Positions 33,791-42,719 of a stretch of DNA of 56,102 bases are shown piece after piece. Below the pieces are notes generated by a model, which was not told the origin of the DNA, ran no database searches, and was given only the letters and a program-made list of their open reading frames with translations. Both the position numbers and the translations under genes were made by a program. Within the stretch, counting starts at the first letter, position 1. Every line of letters starts with the position of its first letter. Source of the DNA: a bacterium M00.F.Ca.ET.205.01.1.1 (GTDB lineage: Bacteria > Pseudomonadota > Alphaproteobacteria > Rhizobiales > Rhizobiaceae); assembly GCA_004791255.1 (NCBI GenBank), contig SRUQ01000017.1:1-56102 (forward strand), given 5' to 3'.

Positions 33791-34645
33791 ATGTTCGAGA
33801 ACTTTGTGCTTGAAGTGATTGAAACGGCATATGGGCCGATTAGGCTGCGGCATGGCGGATCAGGCCCGCCGCTCCTTCTCATCCATGGCCATCCTCGGTC
33901 ACATATGACATGGGGCCAAGTCGCGGACCTGCTCTCAGCAGATTTCAGGTTGGTGTGTCCCGACCTTCCGGGTTTCGGGCGTTCGTACAAACCCGTCGAC
34001 GACGCTGAGAGCACATTCTCGTCCAAACGGGCAAAAGCTCTCGCCTTGGTGGAGTTGATGGAACGGCTGGGCCACGAGGACTTTTTCGTTGCCGGACATG
34101 ATCGCGGCAGTTTGGTTGCGTTCAGAATGGCGATGGATCATCCTGAACTAGTGCGTAAGCTGATTACCGTTGATGGATTGCCGGTAATCGAGCATCTGGA
34201 ACGTGCTGACTGGCAATTTGCCCGCGATTGGTACCATTGGTTCTTCTTCGCGCAACCCGAGAAACCGGAACGGGCCATCCTGGCTGACCCGATGGGGTGG
34301 TATAGCGCCTTACGGCCCGATCAAATGGGCCGCGACGCCTATGATGAGTTGGTCTCTCTCGTCCACGATCCCGCTGTCGTTCATGGTATGGTCGAAGACT
34401 ACCGGGCAGGTATCAGGATCGACCATCGCCACGATCGCGAGGATCGAGATGCCGGCCGAAGGGTATGCTGTCCGATGCTCTGCCTTTGGTCGCTCGACGA
34501 TGACCTGGAGCAGATCTATGGCGATCCGGTCGCAATCTGGAAGCGCTGGGCCGACGATGTTGGCGGCTACGGGATTAAGAGTGGGCATCACGTCGCTGAA
34601 GAAAATCCCGCCGCGCTCGCAGCAGCTTTCAGAGCCTTTCTGTGA
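33791..34645 (+). CDS. alpha/beta hydrolase, haloacetate dehalogenase type
   Basis: The 284-residue product has the alpha/beta hydrolase fold: oxyanion loop LIHGHPRSHMTWG, CPDLPGFGRS, the nucleophile elbow VAGHDRGSLVAFRMAMDHPE with Asp as nucleophile rather than Ser, acid region LWSLDDDLEQIYG and catalytic His in SGHHVAEENP. Asp in the elbow followed by Arg points to the fluoroacetate/haloacetate dehalogenase and epoxide hydrolase branch. YHWFFFAQPEKPER in the cap also fits. The natural substrate is unknown. ATG 33791 follows GAGGT. Confidence 0.85.
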   Translation: MFENFVLEVIETAYGPIRLRHGGSGPPLLLIHGHPRSHMTWGQVADLLSADFRLVCPDLPGFGRSYKPVDDAESTFSSKRAKALALVELMERLGHEDFFVAGHDRGSLVAFRMAMDHPELVRKLITVDGLPVIEHLERADWQFARDWYHWFFFAQPEKPERAILADPMGWYSALRPDQMGRDAYDELVSLVHDPAVVHGMVEDYRAGIRIDHRHDREDRDAGRRVCCPMLCLWSLDDDLEQIYGDPVAIWKRWADDVGGYGIKSGHHVAEENPAALAAAFRAFL

Positions 34646-34896
34646 CAACGTCTACCCTGACTAGCGATGTAGGCTTTGCGCCTCGCATCGGCCCTTGAAG
34701 TCCGCTTATGCATCGAGGTTCTCACAATAAGTGGACATTTATGATGGCTAATGCGAGGCGCAACTTGGCGCGTCGTGCCGCTGGCACGCGTTTCGAGTGT
34801 TGGGAGTTGAGCGCTGACTGCAGGCTCAATCTAGCTATTCTACTGGCTGGACCCCTATCTACGGTGCGTGTCCTTTCGGGATCGCCGTTTCTTTCG

Positions 34897-35766
34897 TCAG
34901 GCGGAAGCAGCGACGGCTGAAGCGAAGTCGCGATATGGACGCAGTGGGCGGCCCAGGAGCGCAGTCAGGCGCTCGACGTCCCCGGCCTCTGGCAGCATCC
35001 CGTCGGTCAAGAAGCGCTCGCTCATCAAGCGCATGTCGTAGGCCATCCAGGCCGGCAAGAACTGCTTGAGATTTTGTTCAAAGCCCTCGGTATTGTCGCC
35101 GCCGTAGTTGATCGGGCGGGCGAGCACGTCTGACCAGATGGCGGCGATATCCGCCCCAGTCAGTGTCTGCGGACCGACGAGGTTGATCCGATCGAGCGCA
35201 AGCGGCTCTGCGGACTGTTCGCGGCGCAGAAGCTCAAGAGCGGCGATCTCGGCGATATCACGGGCGTCGATCATGGCGAGACCCTTGGCGCCGATCGGCA
35301 TTGGGTAGGTGCCGTAGCCGGTGATGATCTCTTCGACCGTCAGATCGTTCTGCATGAAGTAGGCCGGGCGCAAGATCGTGGCGTTGAATTCCATCTGCTC
35401 GATCATACGCTCGACGCCGAACTTGCCGGCGAAATGCGGCACGTTCACGTAGAGGTCGGCGTGGATTACCGACAGATAGACGATTCCCTCGATGCCGGCC
35501 GATCGGGCGACGTTCAGCGCGATCAAAGCTTGGGTGAACTCATCCGGTACCACGGCGTTCAAGAGAAACAGGGTGGAAACGCCGGACATGGCTTTGCGCA
35601 GCGAATCGACGTCGAGAAAGTCGCCTTGCACGACGGATACGCCTGTAGGGAAGCTGGCTTTCGAGGGATCCCGTGCGAGAGCACGCACATCGGCGCCGCG
35701 TTTGACGAGGTGTTCGACGACTTGGCGGCCAATATTGCCGGTGGCGCCGGTAACGAGAATGGTCAT
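34897..35766 (-). CDS. NmrA-type NAD(P)-binding protein
   Basis: The 289-residue product begins MTILVTGATGNIGRQVVEHL, the GxxGxxG dinucleotide site of atypical short-chain dehydrogenases, followed by VRALARDPSKASF and VVQGDFLDVDSLRKAM. LRPAYFMQNDL and the C-terminal half are typical of the NmrA/HSCARG group; the catalytic YxxxK is not obvious, so it may be a redox sensor or a quinone-type reductase. ATG 35766 follows AGGAG. It is divergent from a LysR gene 99 bases away, which probably controls it. Confidence 0.88.
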   Translation of the reverse strand: MTILVTGATGNIGRQVVEHLVKRGADVRALARDPSKASFPTGVSVVQGDFLDVDSLRKAMSGVSTLFLLNAVVPDEFTQALIALNVARSAGIEGIVYLSVIHADLYVNVPHFAGKFGVERMIEQMEFNATILRPAYFMQNDLTVEEIITGYGTYPMPIGAKGLAMIDARDIAEIAALELLRREQSAEPLALDRINLVGPQTLTGADIAAIWSDVLARPINYGGDNTEGFEQNLKQFLPAWMAYDMRLMSERFLTDGMLPEAGDVERLTALLGRPLRPYRDFASAVAASA

Positions 35767-35836
35767 GAAATTTCTCCTGGTTGCTTGACACTCTCAATAT
35801 GTGTGGCTCATTAGCAGCCCAATAGACGGAAATTTT

Positions 35837-35849
35837 AGACGCAGCGTCT
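35837..35849. promoter_or_regulatory. palindrome in the NmrA/LysR gap
   Basis: AGACGC-A-GCGTCT is a perfect 6+1+6 palindrome, 17 bases upstream of the LysR start and inside the divergent promoter region. It is a candidate LysR binding site. Confidence 0.5.
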
Positions 35850-35865
35850 CACTGGTGGGACAATC

Positions 35866-36756
35866 ATGGACCTTCTTGCCCTCGCAGATTTTAATCTCGT
35901 TGCCCGCCACGGTGGCTTCGGCAAAGCGGCAAGGGCCACCGGCCGGCCCAAGGCAACGCTGTCCCGGCGCGTTGGAGAATTGGAAGCCAGTCTTGACCTG
36001 CGCCTGTTTGAACGGGGTGCGCGTAACCTGAAGCTGACCGAAGAAGGTCGGGCGCTCTCCGAGCGGACGGGGGCGTTGCTTGCGGAACTGGACGAGACGG
36101 CTTCGGCGATTGCCTCGGGCGGTCAGAGGCCCAAGGGCAGATTACGGATCAGCGCACCTTTACATTTTTCGCAGACCGCAATGGGGAGAATCGCCGCGGG
36201 GTTTGCCCTCAAGTATCCGGAGGTGAAGCTTGAAGTGACGACCGAGGACCGGCCTGTCGACATGATCGAGGAAGGCTACGACCTTGTAATCCGGGTCAAT
36301 CCGGATCCCGACGAAAGCCTCGTCGGACGGGCATTTCTTCGCGACCGCGTGGTCGTTGTGGCGAGCCCCGACCTTCCGCGCCCGACTGGTGGGCACGCCG
36401 CTCCTGGCGTTGCGCGCGGTGCAGGCGAGCAGCAAAGATGGCATGTGAGGACACAAGGTGGCCGGTCAACAATTAGAATTGAGCCTGTCCTCGTTTTGTC
36501 AACGCTCATCATGGTCCGGGATGCGGTGCGAGCCGGCGTTGGCGCAGGACGGCTTCCCATTTCGTTGGTGGCCCACGACCTGGCTGATGGCGCATTGGTG
36601 AATTGGGGGGATATCGACGACTCCGAGATATCTTTATGGACGCTCTACCCGTCTCGGCGACTGCTCAGCGCGCGCGTGTCAGCGTTCTTGGACTTTCTAA
36701 AACAGGCCTTCCCAAATGGGACGCCGGACGAACTGGCCGCCTATATCGGCCGGTGA
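35866..36756 (+). CDS. LysR-family transcriptional regulator
   Basis: The 296-residue product has the winged helix (DFNLVARHGGFGKAARATGR, PKATLSRRVGELEASLDLRL, FERGARNLKLTEEGRAL) and a periplasmic-binding-like effector domain from about residue 90. It is closest to the LysR group that controls divergent oxidoreductase genes (LRISAPLHFSQTAMGRIAAG). ATG 35866 opens directly at MDLLALADFNLVA. Divergence from the NmrA gene and the palindrome between them suggest regulation of that gene and of itself. Confidence 0.9.
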   Translation: MDLLALADFNLVARHGGFGKAARATGRPKATLSRRVGELEASLDLRLFERGARNLKLTEEGRALSERTGALLAELDETASAIASGGQRPKGRLRISAPLHFSQTAMGRIAAGFALKYPEVKLEVTTEDRPVDMIEEGYDLVIRVNPDPDESLVGRAFLRDRVVVVASPDLPRPTGGHAAPGVARGAGEQQRWHVRTQGGRSTIRIEPVLVLSTLIMVRDAVRAGVGAGRLPISLVAHDLADGALVNWGDIDDSEISLWTLYPSRRLLSARVSAFLDFLKQAFPNGTPDELAAYIGR

Positions 36757-36956
36757 CGAGAAAACCCCTGAGGGTGCAGAAAATCCGAGGCAAAAAAGCA
36801 ACGAAAACCGAAGGGCTTTGCGAGTGCCGATGGGCCACTGCGGCAGTAGCGGGCATAGTTCAACGATGGGCGTTTCCATAACGATTACAACAATGACGGC
36901 ATCTCGGACGGTCTGCGACAATCCGGCATCTCGATTGCTCACTATCGGCTGCGACA

Positions 36957-36981
36957 GGAACAGGGATCGCTTGGGATCGTA
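36957..36981 (+). promoter_or_regulatory. EcfG-like promoter, CGTA variant
   Basis: GGAAC, 16 bases, CGTA; one mismatch in the -10. It lies 36 bases before the start of the PAS-protein remnant. Confidence 0.4.
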
Positions 36982-37016
36982 ATCCGCATTCGCACAAATG
37001 CATTCCCGGGGGATTT

Positions 37017-37362
37017 ATGGCCGAATCTTCCAACTACTTGGCCTCGCCCACAGCCGAAGGCCGATATCGTCTTCTTGTCGAGTCCATCAGTGACTAGCTA
37101 TCTACCTTCTGGATCTGGATGGGATGGTGGCGAGCTGGAACGCCGGTGCCGAGCGTTTCAAGGGTTACACCTCAGGCGAAATCGTTGGCCAGAATTTGCA
37201 AAATTCTATTCGAAAGAGGAGCGCGCCGAGGGCACTCCGAAGCGGAACCTTGAGGTGCCGCAAGGGAAGGACGCTTTGAAGAGGAAGGCTGGCGTTGTCG
37301 TAAGGATGGTTCGCGTTTTTGGGCCAGCGTAGTGATCGACCGCATTGTCGACCCGGCCATTT
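37017..37362 (+). pseudogene. N-terminal PAS-domain remnant of a sensor kinase
   Basis: ATG 37017, after GGGGGAT, opens MAESSNYLASPTAEGRYRLL and VESISD, then hits a TAG. Pieces of one PAS domain follow in other frames: SWNAGAERFKGYTSG-like sequence, then FAKFYSKEERAEGTPKRNLE, EEEGWRCRKDGSRFWASVV and IDRIVDP. The kinase part is gone. The start, ribosome site and an EcfG-like promoter are preserved. Confidence 0.75.
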
Positions 37363-37423
37363 AACGGAGAAGGCGTAGTCGGCACTATAGACAGATCGTT
37401 TATGCCTGGCTCGTTTGAGATGC

Positions 37424-37717
37424 TCAACCCGACCTCATCACACCGGGCTCCTCGGTCGGCGGGTTACTGTCGAGGGATCGCCGCTCGGAACGATCGCGCA
37501 TGACGTCGGAAAAGTTGACGGTGGCCACCAGATAGCCTGCCTCATCGTAAACCTTGATGGTCGAGCCTGATTGATCATTCCCTGTTGGATCTCCTGCCAA
37601 TAGCGCGGCGTGAACCAATTCGATTGCTCTCGGGCTGGCCAACTCGGCACTGGAAAGTTCTTCCTCGACTGTCGTGGTCTTGCCGAATGCAACGATCTCA
37701 AACCGGTAACTGGGCAT
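37424..37717 (-). CDS. DUF6894-type protein
   Basis: The 97-residue product starts MPSYRFEIVAFGKTTTVEEE, then SPRAIELVHAALLAGDPTG and IKVYDEAGYLVATVNFSDVM. This is the same plan as the 78-residue protein at 18107, with an extra polar tail. ATG 37717 follows a perfect AGGAGGTG, so the longer frame to 37912 is not used. The EcfG-type box at 37738-37762 lies 20 bases upstream. Divergent from the catalase gene. Confidence 0.8.
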   Translation of the reverse strand: MPSYRFEIVAFGKTTTVEEELSSAELASPRAIELVHAALLAGDPTGNDQSGSTIKVYDEAGYLVATVNFSDVMRDRSERRSLDSNPPTEEPGVMRSG

Positions 37718-37737
37718 GGGCACCTCCTGCTCCCTGC

Positions 37738-37762
37738 AATGTCCAAGGCGGCGTAGCGTTCC
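37738..37762 (-). promoter_or_regulatory. EcfG-type promoter, CATT variant
   Basis: Minus-strand GGAAC, 16 bases, CATT, 20 bases upstream of the DUF6894 start. Confidence 0.5.
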
Positions 37763-37888
37763 AGGAAATGATGCTCGCTTTGATCGGCAAGACCGGGAAA
37801 CTGGTTGCCTGATGCGATGCCGGCTATCCCTTGTCCTCCGGAACGCAAGGACACTTTCCGCGGGTCTGTTCGGCTGATCCCTTTCCCA

Positions 37889-37913
37889 GGAACTTAGTGT
37901 GAACCACGGCATT
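37889..37913 (+). promoter_or_regulatory. EcfG-type promoter, CATT variant
   Basis: GGAAC at 37889-37893, 16 bases, CATT at 37910-37913. It would start the catalase message about 33 bases before ATG 37953. Confidence 0.5.
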
Positions 37914-37952
37914 GAGAGAGTTCAACTGCTCCTCGATCCTTGGGAAAACACA

Positions 37953-40064
37953 ATGGCAAAGACGGCAAAACAATTCTCGGGCAAGCCCGCCACGGTCCAT
38001 GACCAAAAGCTTCTACGGGGAAATGGGGGAGAGCTTCACCAGATCGCAGGGGGTGACATCCCCGTCCTCACCACTGCGCAGGGCATTTTGGTCTCGGATG
38101 ACCAGAACTCGCTGAGGATCGGTGAAAGGGGGCCGACGGTTCTGGAAGATTTCCATTTCCGCGAGAAGATTTTCCACTTCGATCATGAGCGGATTCCCGA
38201 GCGTGTCGTGCATGCTCGTGGCTACGGCGCGCACGGCTATTTCGAAACCTACGACTCGCTCGCCAAATACACTCGCGCCGATATTTTCCAGCGCGCCGGC
38301 GAGAAGACGCCGGCATTCGTGCGCTTCTCCACGGTTGCCGGCTCCAAGGGGTCTTTCGATCTGGCGCGTGACGTCCGCGGCTTCGCGGTCAAGCTCTACA
38401 CCAAGGAAGGGAACTGGGACATCGTCGGCAACAACATCCCGGTCTTTTTCATCCAGGATGCGATCAAGTTTCCGGACATGGTGCATGCCGTCAAGGAGGA
38501 GCCGGACCGGGCCTTTCCCCAGGCCCAGTCCGCGCACGACAATTTCTGGGATTTCATTTCGCTGACGCCCGAGTCCATGCACATGATTATGTGGGTGATG
38601 TCGGATCGCGCCATCCCGCGCTCCTTCCGTTTCATGGAAGGGTTTGGGGTGCACACCTTTCGCTTCCTGAACGCCAAAGATGAGTCGACCTTCGTCAAGT
38701 TTCACTGGAAACCCAAGCTCGGCCTGCAATCGGTTGTCTGGAACGAGGCGGTGAAGATCAACGGCGCCGATCCGGACTTCCATCGCCGCGACCTTTGGCA
38801 GGCAATCCAGTCGGGCAATTTTCCGGAATGGGAGCTGCGAGTTCAGCTCTTCGATCAGGACTTCGCCGACAATTTCGCCTTTGACGTTTTGGATCCGACA
38901 AAGATCATCCCGGAAGAAATGCTCGAGCCGATCCCGGTCGGTCGTCTTGTTCTCGACCGCATGCCGGACAATTTCTTTGCTGAGACCGAGCAGGTGGCGT
39001 TCATGACGCAGAATGTTCCGCCCGGGGTCGACTTCTCGAACGACCCGCTCCTTCAGGGTCGGAACTTCTCGTATCTGGACACGCAGCTGAAACGCCTCGG
39101 CAGTCCGAACTTCACCCACATTCCGATCAACGCGCCCAAATGTCCTTTCCACCACTTCCAGCAAGATGGGCATATGGCAATGCGCAATCCTGTCGGCCGG
39201 ACGAACTACCAGCCGAACTCTTTCGGAGAAGGCCCCAGGGAGTCACCGCAGCGCGGATTTCGGTCGTTCGCCGATGCTGAGGAAGGCCAGAAGGTCCGTC
39301 TGCGCGCGGAAAGTTTCGCCGACCACTACAGCCAGGCGCGGCAATTCTTCAACAGCCAGACGCCTCCCGAGCAGCGCCATATAGTGATGGCGCTGACCTT
39401 TGAGCTCAGCAAGGTGGAGACCCCGGTTATACGCGAGCGGATGGTCGCGCATCTCCTGAACATCGATGAAGGATTGGCAGTGACCGTCGCCGACAAGCTC
39501 GGCATCCAAAAGATGCCCAAGCCGGCTGATACCGCTGTCGCGCCAAGAGACGATCTTGAACCTTCTCCAGCGCTCAGCATCATCGAGAATGGACCCGACA
39601 GCTTCGCAGGACGCAAGGTGGGTGTACTGGTTGGTCCTGGCACCGAAGTCGCATTGCTGAAGAAGTTGCAAGTGGCGATCGAGAAGGAAGGTGCAACGAT
39701 GGAGGTGGTTGCTCCGAAAGTCGGCGGCGTCGAAGCCTCGGATGGAAGCTGGATCGAAGCCCGCCACATGATCGACGGGGGACCCTCCGTCCTGTTCGAT
39801 GCCATAGCTGTCCTGCTTTCGAAACCGGGAGCAGATCGGCTTGCCGAAGAATCCGCGGCGCGAGACTTCGTGGCCGACGCGTTTGCCCATCTCAAGTTCA
39901 TCGCCTTTGCCCAGTCTTCCTCCGCGCTTTTTGTGAAAGCCGGGGTTGCAGTCGACGCAGACGAGGGCCTGATACCGCTTGACGAACCCGAGGGTGTTGA
40001 CGCCTTCATGCAATCCTGCCGGAAATTGCGTCTTTGGGGACGGGAACCGGCGGTCAAGCTTTAG
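37953..40064 (+). CDS. katE: large-subunit clade 2 catalase (HPII type)
   Basis: The 703-residue product is a full-length heme catalase with the C-terminal flavodoxin-like/GATase1-like domain of HPII enzymes. Visible are catalytic His87 in RVVHARGYGAHGYFE, the Asn pair in DIVGNNIPVFFIQDA, VRFSTVAGSKGS, LQGRNFSYLDTQLKRLG with the heme-ligand Tyr, and the C-terminal RKVGVLVGPGTEVALLKKL. It breaks down hydrogen peroxide in the cytoplasm. ATG 37953 (MAKTAKQFSG) is chosen over GTG 37899, which lies inside the promoter box at 37889-37913. The DUF6894 gene diverges from it, each with an EcfG-type box. Confidence 0.96.
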   Translation: MAKTAKQFSGKPATVHDQKLLRGNGGELHQIAGGDIPVLTTAQGILVSDDQNSLRIGERGPTVLEDFHFREKIFHFDHERIPERVVHARGYGAHGYFETYDSLAKYTRADIFQRAGEKTPAFVRFSTVAGSKGSFDLARDVRGFAVKLYTKEGNWDIVGNNIPVFFIQDAIKFPDMVHAVKEEPDRAFPQAQSAHDNFWDFISLTPESMHMIMWVMSDRAIPRSFRFMEGFGVHTFRFLNAKDESTFVKFHWKPKLGLQSVVWNEAVKINGADPDFHRRDLWQAIQSGNFPEWELRVQLFDQDFADNFAFDVLDPTKIIPEEMLEPIPVGRLVLDRMPDNFFAETEQVAFMTQNVPPGVDFSNDPLLQGRNFSYLDTQLKRLGSPNFTHIPINAPKCPFHHFQQDGHMAMRNPVGRTNYQPNSFGEGPRESPQRGFRSFADAEEGQKVRLRAESFADHYSQARQFFNSQTPPEQRHIVMALTFELSKVETPVIRERMVAHLLNIDEGLAVTVADKLGIQKMPKPADTAVAPRDDLEPSPALSIIENGPDSFAGRKVGVLVGPGTEVALLKKLQVAIEKEGATMEVVAPKVGGVEASDGSWIEARHMIDGGPSVLFDAIAVLLSKPGADRLAEESAARDFVADAFAHLKFIAFAQSSSALFVKAGVAVDADEGLIPLDEPEGVDAFMQSCRKLRLWGREPAVKL

Positions 40065-40526
40065 ACGGCAGCTGAGCCAAAGTTGGCTGACAGTTCAGCT
40101 GGGTTTAGCGCATCAGGCGACCCTCGGCCTTTGCGAATTGAAACCAAGCTGAGCGCCGCTGCAAGCGACCCCGCCGGAACATTAGCGACACCAACTATTG
40201 CGCCTCTGCGGGTCGACCCTGACAAAATTGGTGGTCGTACGAATGAGCACCGCTGGCGCGTTTACGAGGCGAGCATCCGGGCGGTCGAGCACCGCGAGGG
40301 CCGGCCGTGTGAAATTGGCCGATCCCGGAACCCAGCAAGTTAGCGATTTCTGATGGACCGTGGGAACTTTGTGCGCGTGCCCCAACTTCGGCCGCTCGCA
40401 AAATCGAGCGTTCTTTCTGTCATCCCTGCCGGGGACGGGCAAGTTTAGGGGATGGCAGAACGCCGACGAGGCTCACAGGCGGTATGACGGCCGCCGAATG
40501 AAGCGGCTTACAGCCCTGATGTCATC
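40065..40526. other. 462-base intergenic stretch
   Basis: I see no coding frame with a start signal here. The region ends at the promoter box for the next two genes. Confidence 0.4.
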
Positions 40527-40551
40527 GGAACAGAACACCTGCAGCCACATT
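40527..40551 (+). promoter_or_regulatory. EcfG-type promoter, CATT variant
   Basis: GGAAC, 16 bases, CATT, 34 bases before the 25-residue membrane peptide gene. Confidence 0.45.
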
Positions 40552-40585
40552 GTTGGTTCATCACACTAACGCACAGGAGGCTTCC

Positions 40586-40663
40586 ATGGGTCGCGGTATC
40601 TTGCTCTGGCTGCTCGGCATTCCCATTCCGATCATCATTCTCATCATGCTGTTTGCGCGGTAG
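40586..40663 (+). CDS. 25-residue membrane micropeptide
   Basis: ATG 40586 after CAGGAGG (40574-40580) encodes MGRGILLWLLGIPIPIIILI and MLFAR. It is almost entirely one membrane helix with a central Pro pair. The ribosome site is perfect and the next gene starts 9 bases after the stop, so this is a real translated gene in an operon. Its role is unknown; it may assist the downstream membrane protein. Confidence 0.75.
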   Translation: MGRGILLWLLGIPIPIIILIMLFAR

Positions 40664-40672
40664 GAGGCTGAC

Positions 40673-41587
40673 ATGCAGGCAACACTCGTGACTGCCGAGG
40701 ATTCTGCACCGGTAGAATCGTCGTCTTCAGCAGTGAGCTGGGGACCAATCATCGCGGGAGCCTTCGCCGCTTCGACCCTGACTTTCATCCTCATGTTGCT
40801 GGGCTCCGGCCTTGGACTGAGCATGGTATCGCCTTGGTCCGGCGCCGGCGCGTCGGCAGCGACATTTGCGGTGTCCACCGCCGTCTGGCTGGTGGTCGTG
40901 CAATGGATTTCATCAGGCGTGGGTGGATATCTTACGGGTCGCCTCCGCACCAAATGGGTTGGGATTCATAGCGATGAAACCTACTTCCGCGACACGGCTC
41001 ACGGGTTCCTTGCCTGGGCTCTCGCAACTCTTCTGGTTGCCGGAGTTCTCGGGTCGGCGCTTGCAGCGGCGGTGAGTTCGGGAGTGCAGGCGGTTTCGAC
41101 GGTGGCCGCAGGTGCCGCGACTGGGGCCTCGGCTGGTGCTGCGACCAAGGACGGCGGAGCATTCGATAGCACGTCCTACTATGTGGATGCCTTGTTCCGC
41201 CCCGTCGATCCGACCAAGCCTCTCGGAGCCAATCCCGAGAACGATGCCGCGGCGACCGCGCAGGCTTCGCGCATCCTACTCGCCAGCGCTGCGAACGGCG
41301 GCGAAGTTGCGGCGGACGACAGCGCCTATCTGGCGCAACTCGTGGCCGCCCACACCGGGCTTTCGCAGGCCGATGCCAAGGCGCGGGTCGATACCATGAT
41401 AGCGAAAGTGAAGGACTCAAAGATCAAGGCACAGCGGGCAGCCGACACAGCCAGAAAGGCCGGAGCTACCTTCGCTCTTCTGGGCGCCCTGTCCCTGGTG
41501 GTAGGTGCCTTTATTGCCGGCGTCGCTGCGGCGCTGGGGGGCCGACAGCGTGACGACGAGGAGGCCGTCTATCTGTCCAACCAGTAG
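40673..41587 (+). CDS. multi-pass membrane protein, unknown function
   Basis: The 304-residue product has about four membrane segments: two near the N-terminus (WGPIIAGAFAASTLTFILML, then FAVSTAVWLVVVQWISSGVG), one near residue 110 (LAWALATLLVAGVLGSALAA) and one near the C-terminus (TFALLGALSLVVGAFIAGVA). An Ala-rich soluble region of about 120 residues lies between the third and fourth. The plan is that of a common rhizobial hypothetical protein. ATG 40673 follows GGAGG. It forms an operon with the 25-residue peptide under an EcfG-type box. Confidence 0.8.
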   Translation: MQATLVTAEDSAPVESSSSAVSWGPIIAGAFAASTLTFILMLLGSGLGLSMVSPWSGAGASAATFAVSTAVWLVVVQWISSGVGGYLTGRLRTKWVGIHSDETYFRDTAHGFLAWALATLLVAGVLGSALAAAVSSGVQAVSTVAAGAATGASAGAATKDGGAFDSTSYYVDALFRPVDPTKPLGANPENDAAATAQASRILLASAANGGEVAADDSAYLAQLVAAHTGLSQADAKARVDTMIAKVKDSKIKAQRAADTARKAGATFALLGALSLVVGAFIAGVAAALGGRQRDDEEAVYLSNQ

Positions 41588-41723
41588 GGTTCGCGGTGCG
41601 CGGCCGTCAATGGCAGCCGGTTGCTGGCTTGGTTCAGGACCGTGCTCTTTCATTGAGCGACCTGCGCGTGTCTTGCCATTCAGGCCACGACACGGAGGGG
41701 GTTGCCCTCGATAATCCCGTCCC

Positions 41724-41828
41724 TCAGCCCCCTGGCTGCGGCGGGGGAGGGAATGGCCGCCAATCTATATATCCCTGGCCGATGACTTTCATGGTGCGTT
41801 CCTGCCGCAGTTCGTCGATCCGGATCAT
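41724..41828 (-). CDS. short coding-like segment, possibly a remnant
   Basis: The minus frame open from 41879 reads GQFLGAHLRSSRSMIRIDEL, RQERTMKVIGQGYIDWRPFP and ends PPPPQPGG. It looks like real protein, but the only ATG (41828) gives 34 residues and a TAG lies just above 41879. It is probably the tail of a lost gene. Function unknown. Confidence 0.3.
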   Translation of the reverse strand: MIRIDELRQERTMKVIGQGYIDWRPFPPPPQPGG

Positions 41829-41991
41829 GGAGCGGCTGCTCCGCAGATGCGCCCCCAGAAACTGACCGGCCTTCTGGTCCTAGGGCCGCACGCTCTGGCA
41901 TCGGGCTCGGACTACCGTCAATGTATGGGTGCAGCTTCCCTTCGAGCGCAGTCGTAGCTCAAACGTTCGGTACGTTTAAGCACCAGCGCCG

Positions 41992-42201
41992 CTAATTGCC
42001 GCGGGGTCTGACCCTTGTTGCCGGCAAGCTATCACACGGATTTGTGGCCAATCTGGCGATTTGCGGATCTCTTAGCCAGAGAGATTTCCTTCGTCTTTCC
42101 GGTATCTCATTGCGGCCATCATCAACTGCCGATCGTCCTTTCGTCGCGGCGATCAAATAATCGGCTCTGTTCGTTCGATAGTCTTCTTTTTGGACGGGCA
42201 T
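41992..42201 (-). CDS. short protein with a strong ribosome site
   Basis: ATG 42201 follows GGGAGG at 6-base spacing. The 69-residue product starts MPVQKEDYRTNRADYLIAAT. A neighbouring frame reads RQLMMAAMRYRKDEGNLSG and stops, and may be the original C-terminus. The family is not recognised. Confidence 0.4.
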   Translation of the reverse strand: MPVQKEDYRTNRADYLIAATKGRSAVDDGRNEIPERRRKSLWLRDPQIARLATNPCDSLPATRVRPRGN

Positions 42202-42529
42202 CGTTTTCCTCCCGGTCTGCGAGCCTTTCCCTCCCTTCGCCTGGACGTAGACACTAGCTGCCGATGCATCGCAGGAGTCTACAAATTGGGGATTGTATTA
42301 AAATGATACACTCCATCCGAACCCTTACGCCGGCTTCGAGGTTAGCCATGATGCGTAGATCTTGAGCCGCGAAGTTCGGCGCAACCATCGGGTAGTCCGG
42401 CTTCAATCCCACTCTCGCAGTATTCGTCTGAAGTGAGAGTTTACGGCGAGATGCCGGATGTCCAGGAAGAAGCGGACTCGGCTCGAAACAAAAGCTAGTT
42501 TCACGGGTTTCTTTTCTTAGGAGGAATCT

Positions 42530-42706
42530 ATGGAGCCAACAACCGACAATGGGGATGAACACAAAGCCCATCTAAAATTGTTGGCCGAGCGACTGACAAA
42601 GGAGACCGGCCTCAGGGAGGAAGAGGCCAAACGTCTGATCGAGTTGATTGGAACCGACTGGAATTCGCTGTTTCGCGAGGCTCGGTTCCTGAAGGGTCGA
42701 CATTAG
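42530..42706 (+). CDS. 58-residue helical protein, DUF3606-like group
   Basis: ATG 42530 follows a perfect AGGAGG (42519-42524). The product reads MEPTTDNGDEHKAHLKLLAE, ETGLREEEAKRLIELIGTDW and NSLFREARFLKGRH. The second half aligns with the protein at 19470 (ETGITEAQAHELVRLIGNDA, NSLLREARNLKK). It is a short helix-turn-helix-like fold of unknown role. About 320 bases upstream to 42201 hold no other gene and no EcfG box. Confidence 0.7.
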   Translation: MEPTTDNGDEHKAHLKLLAERLTKETGLREEEAKRLIELIGTDWNSLFREARFLKGRH

Positions 42707-42719
42707 AGGGGTGCCCAGC

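Noticed and set aside
38013..39173. 386-residue minus-strand frame inside the catalase gene
   Set aside because: It is the antisense of highly conserved catalase codons and resembles no protein.
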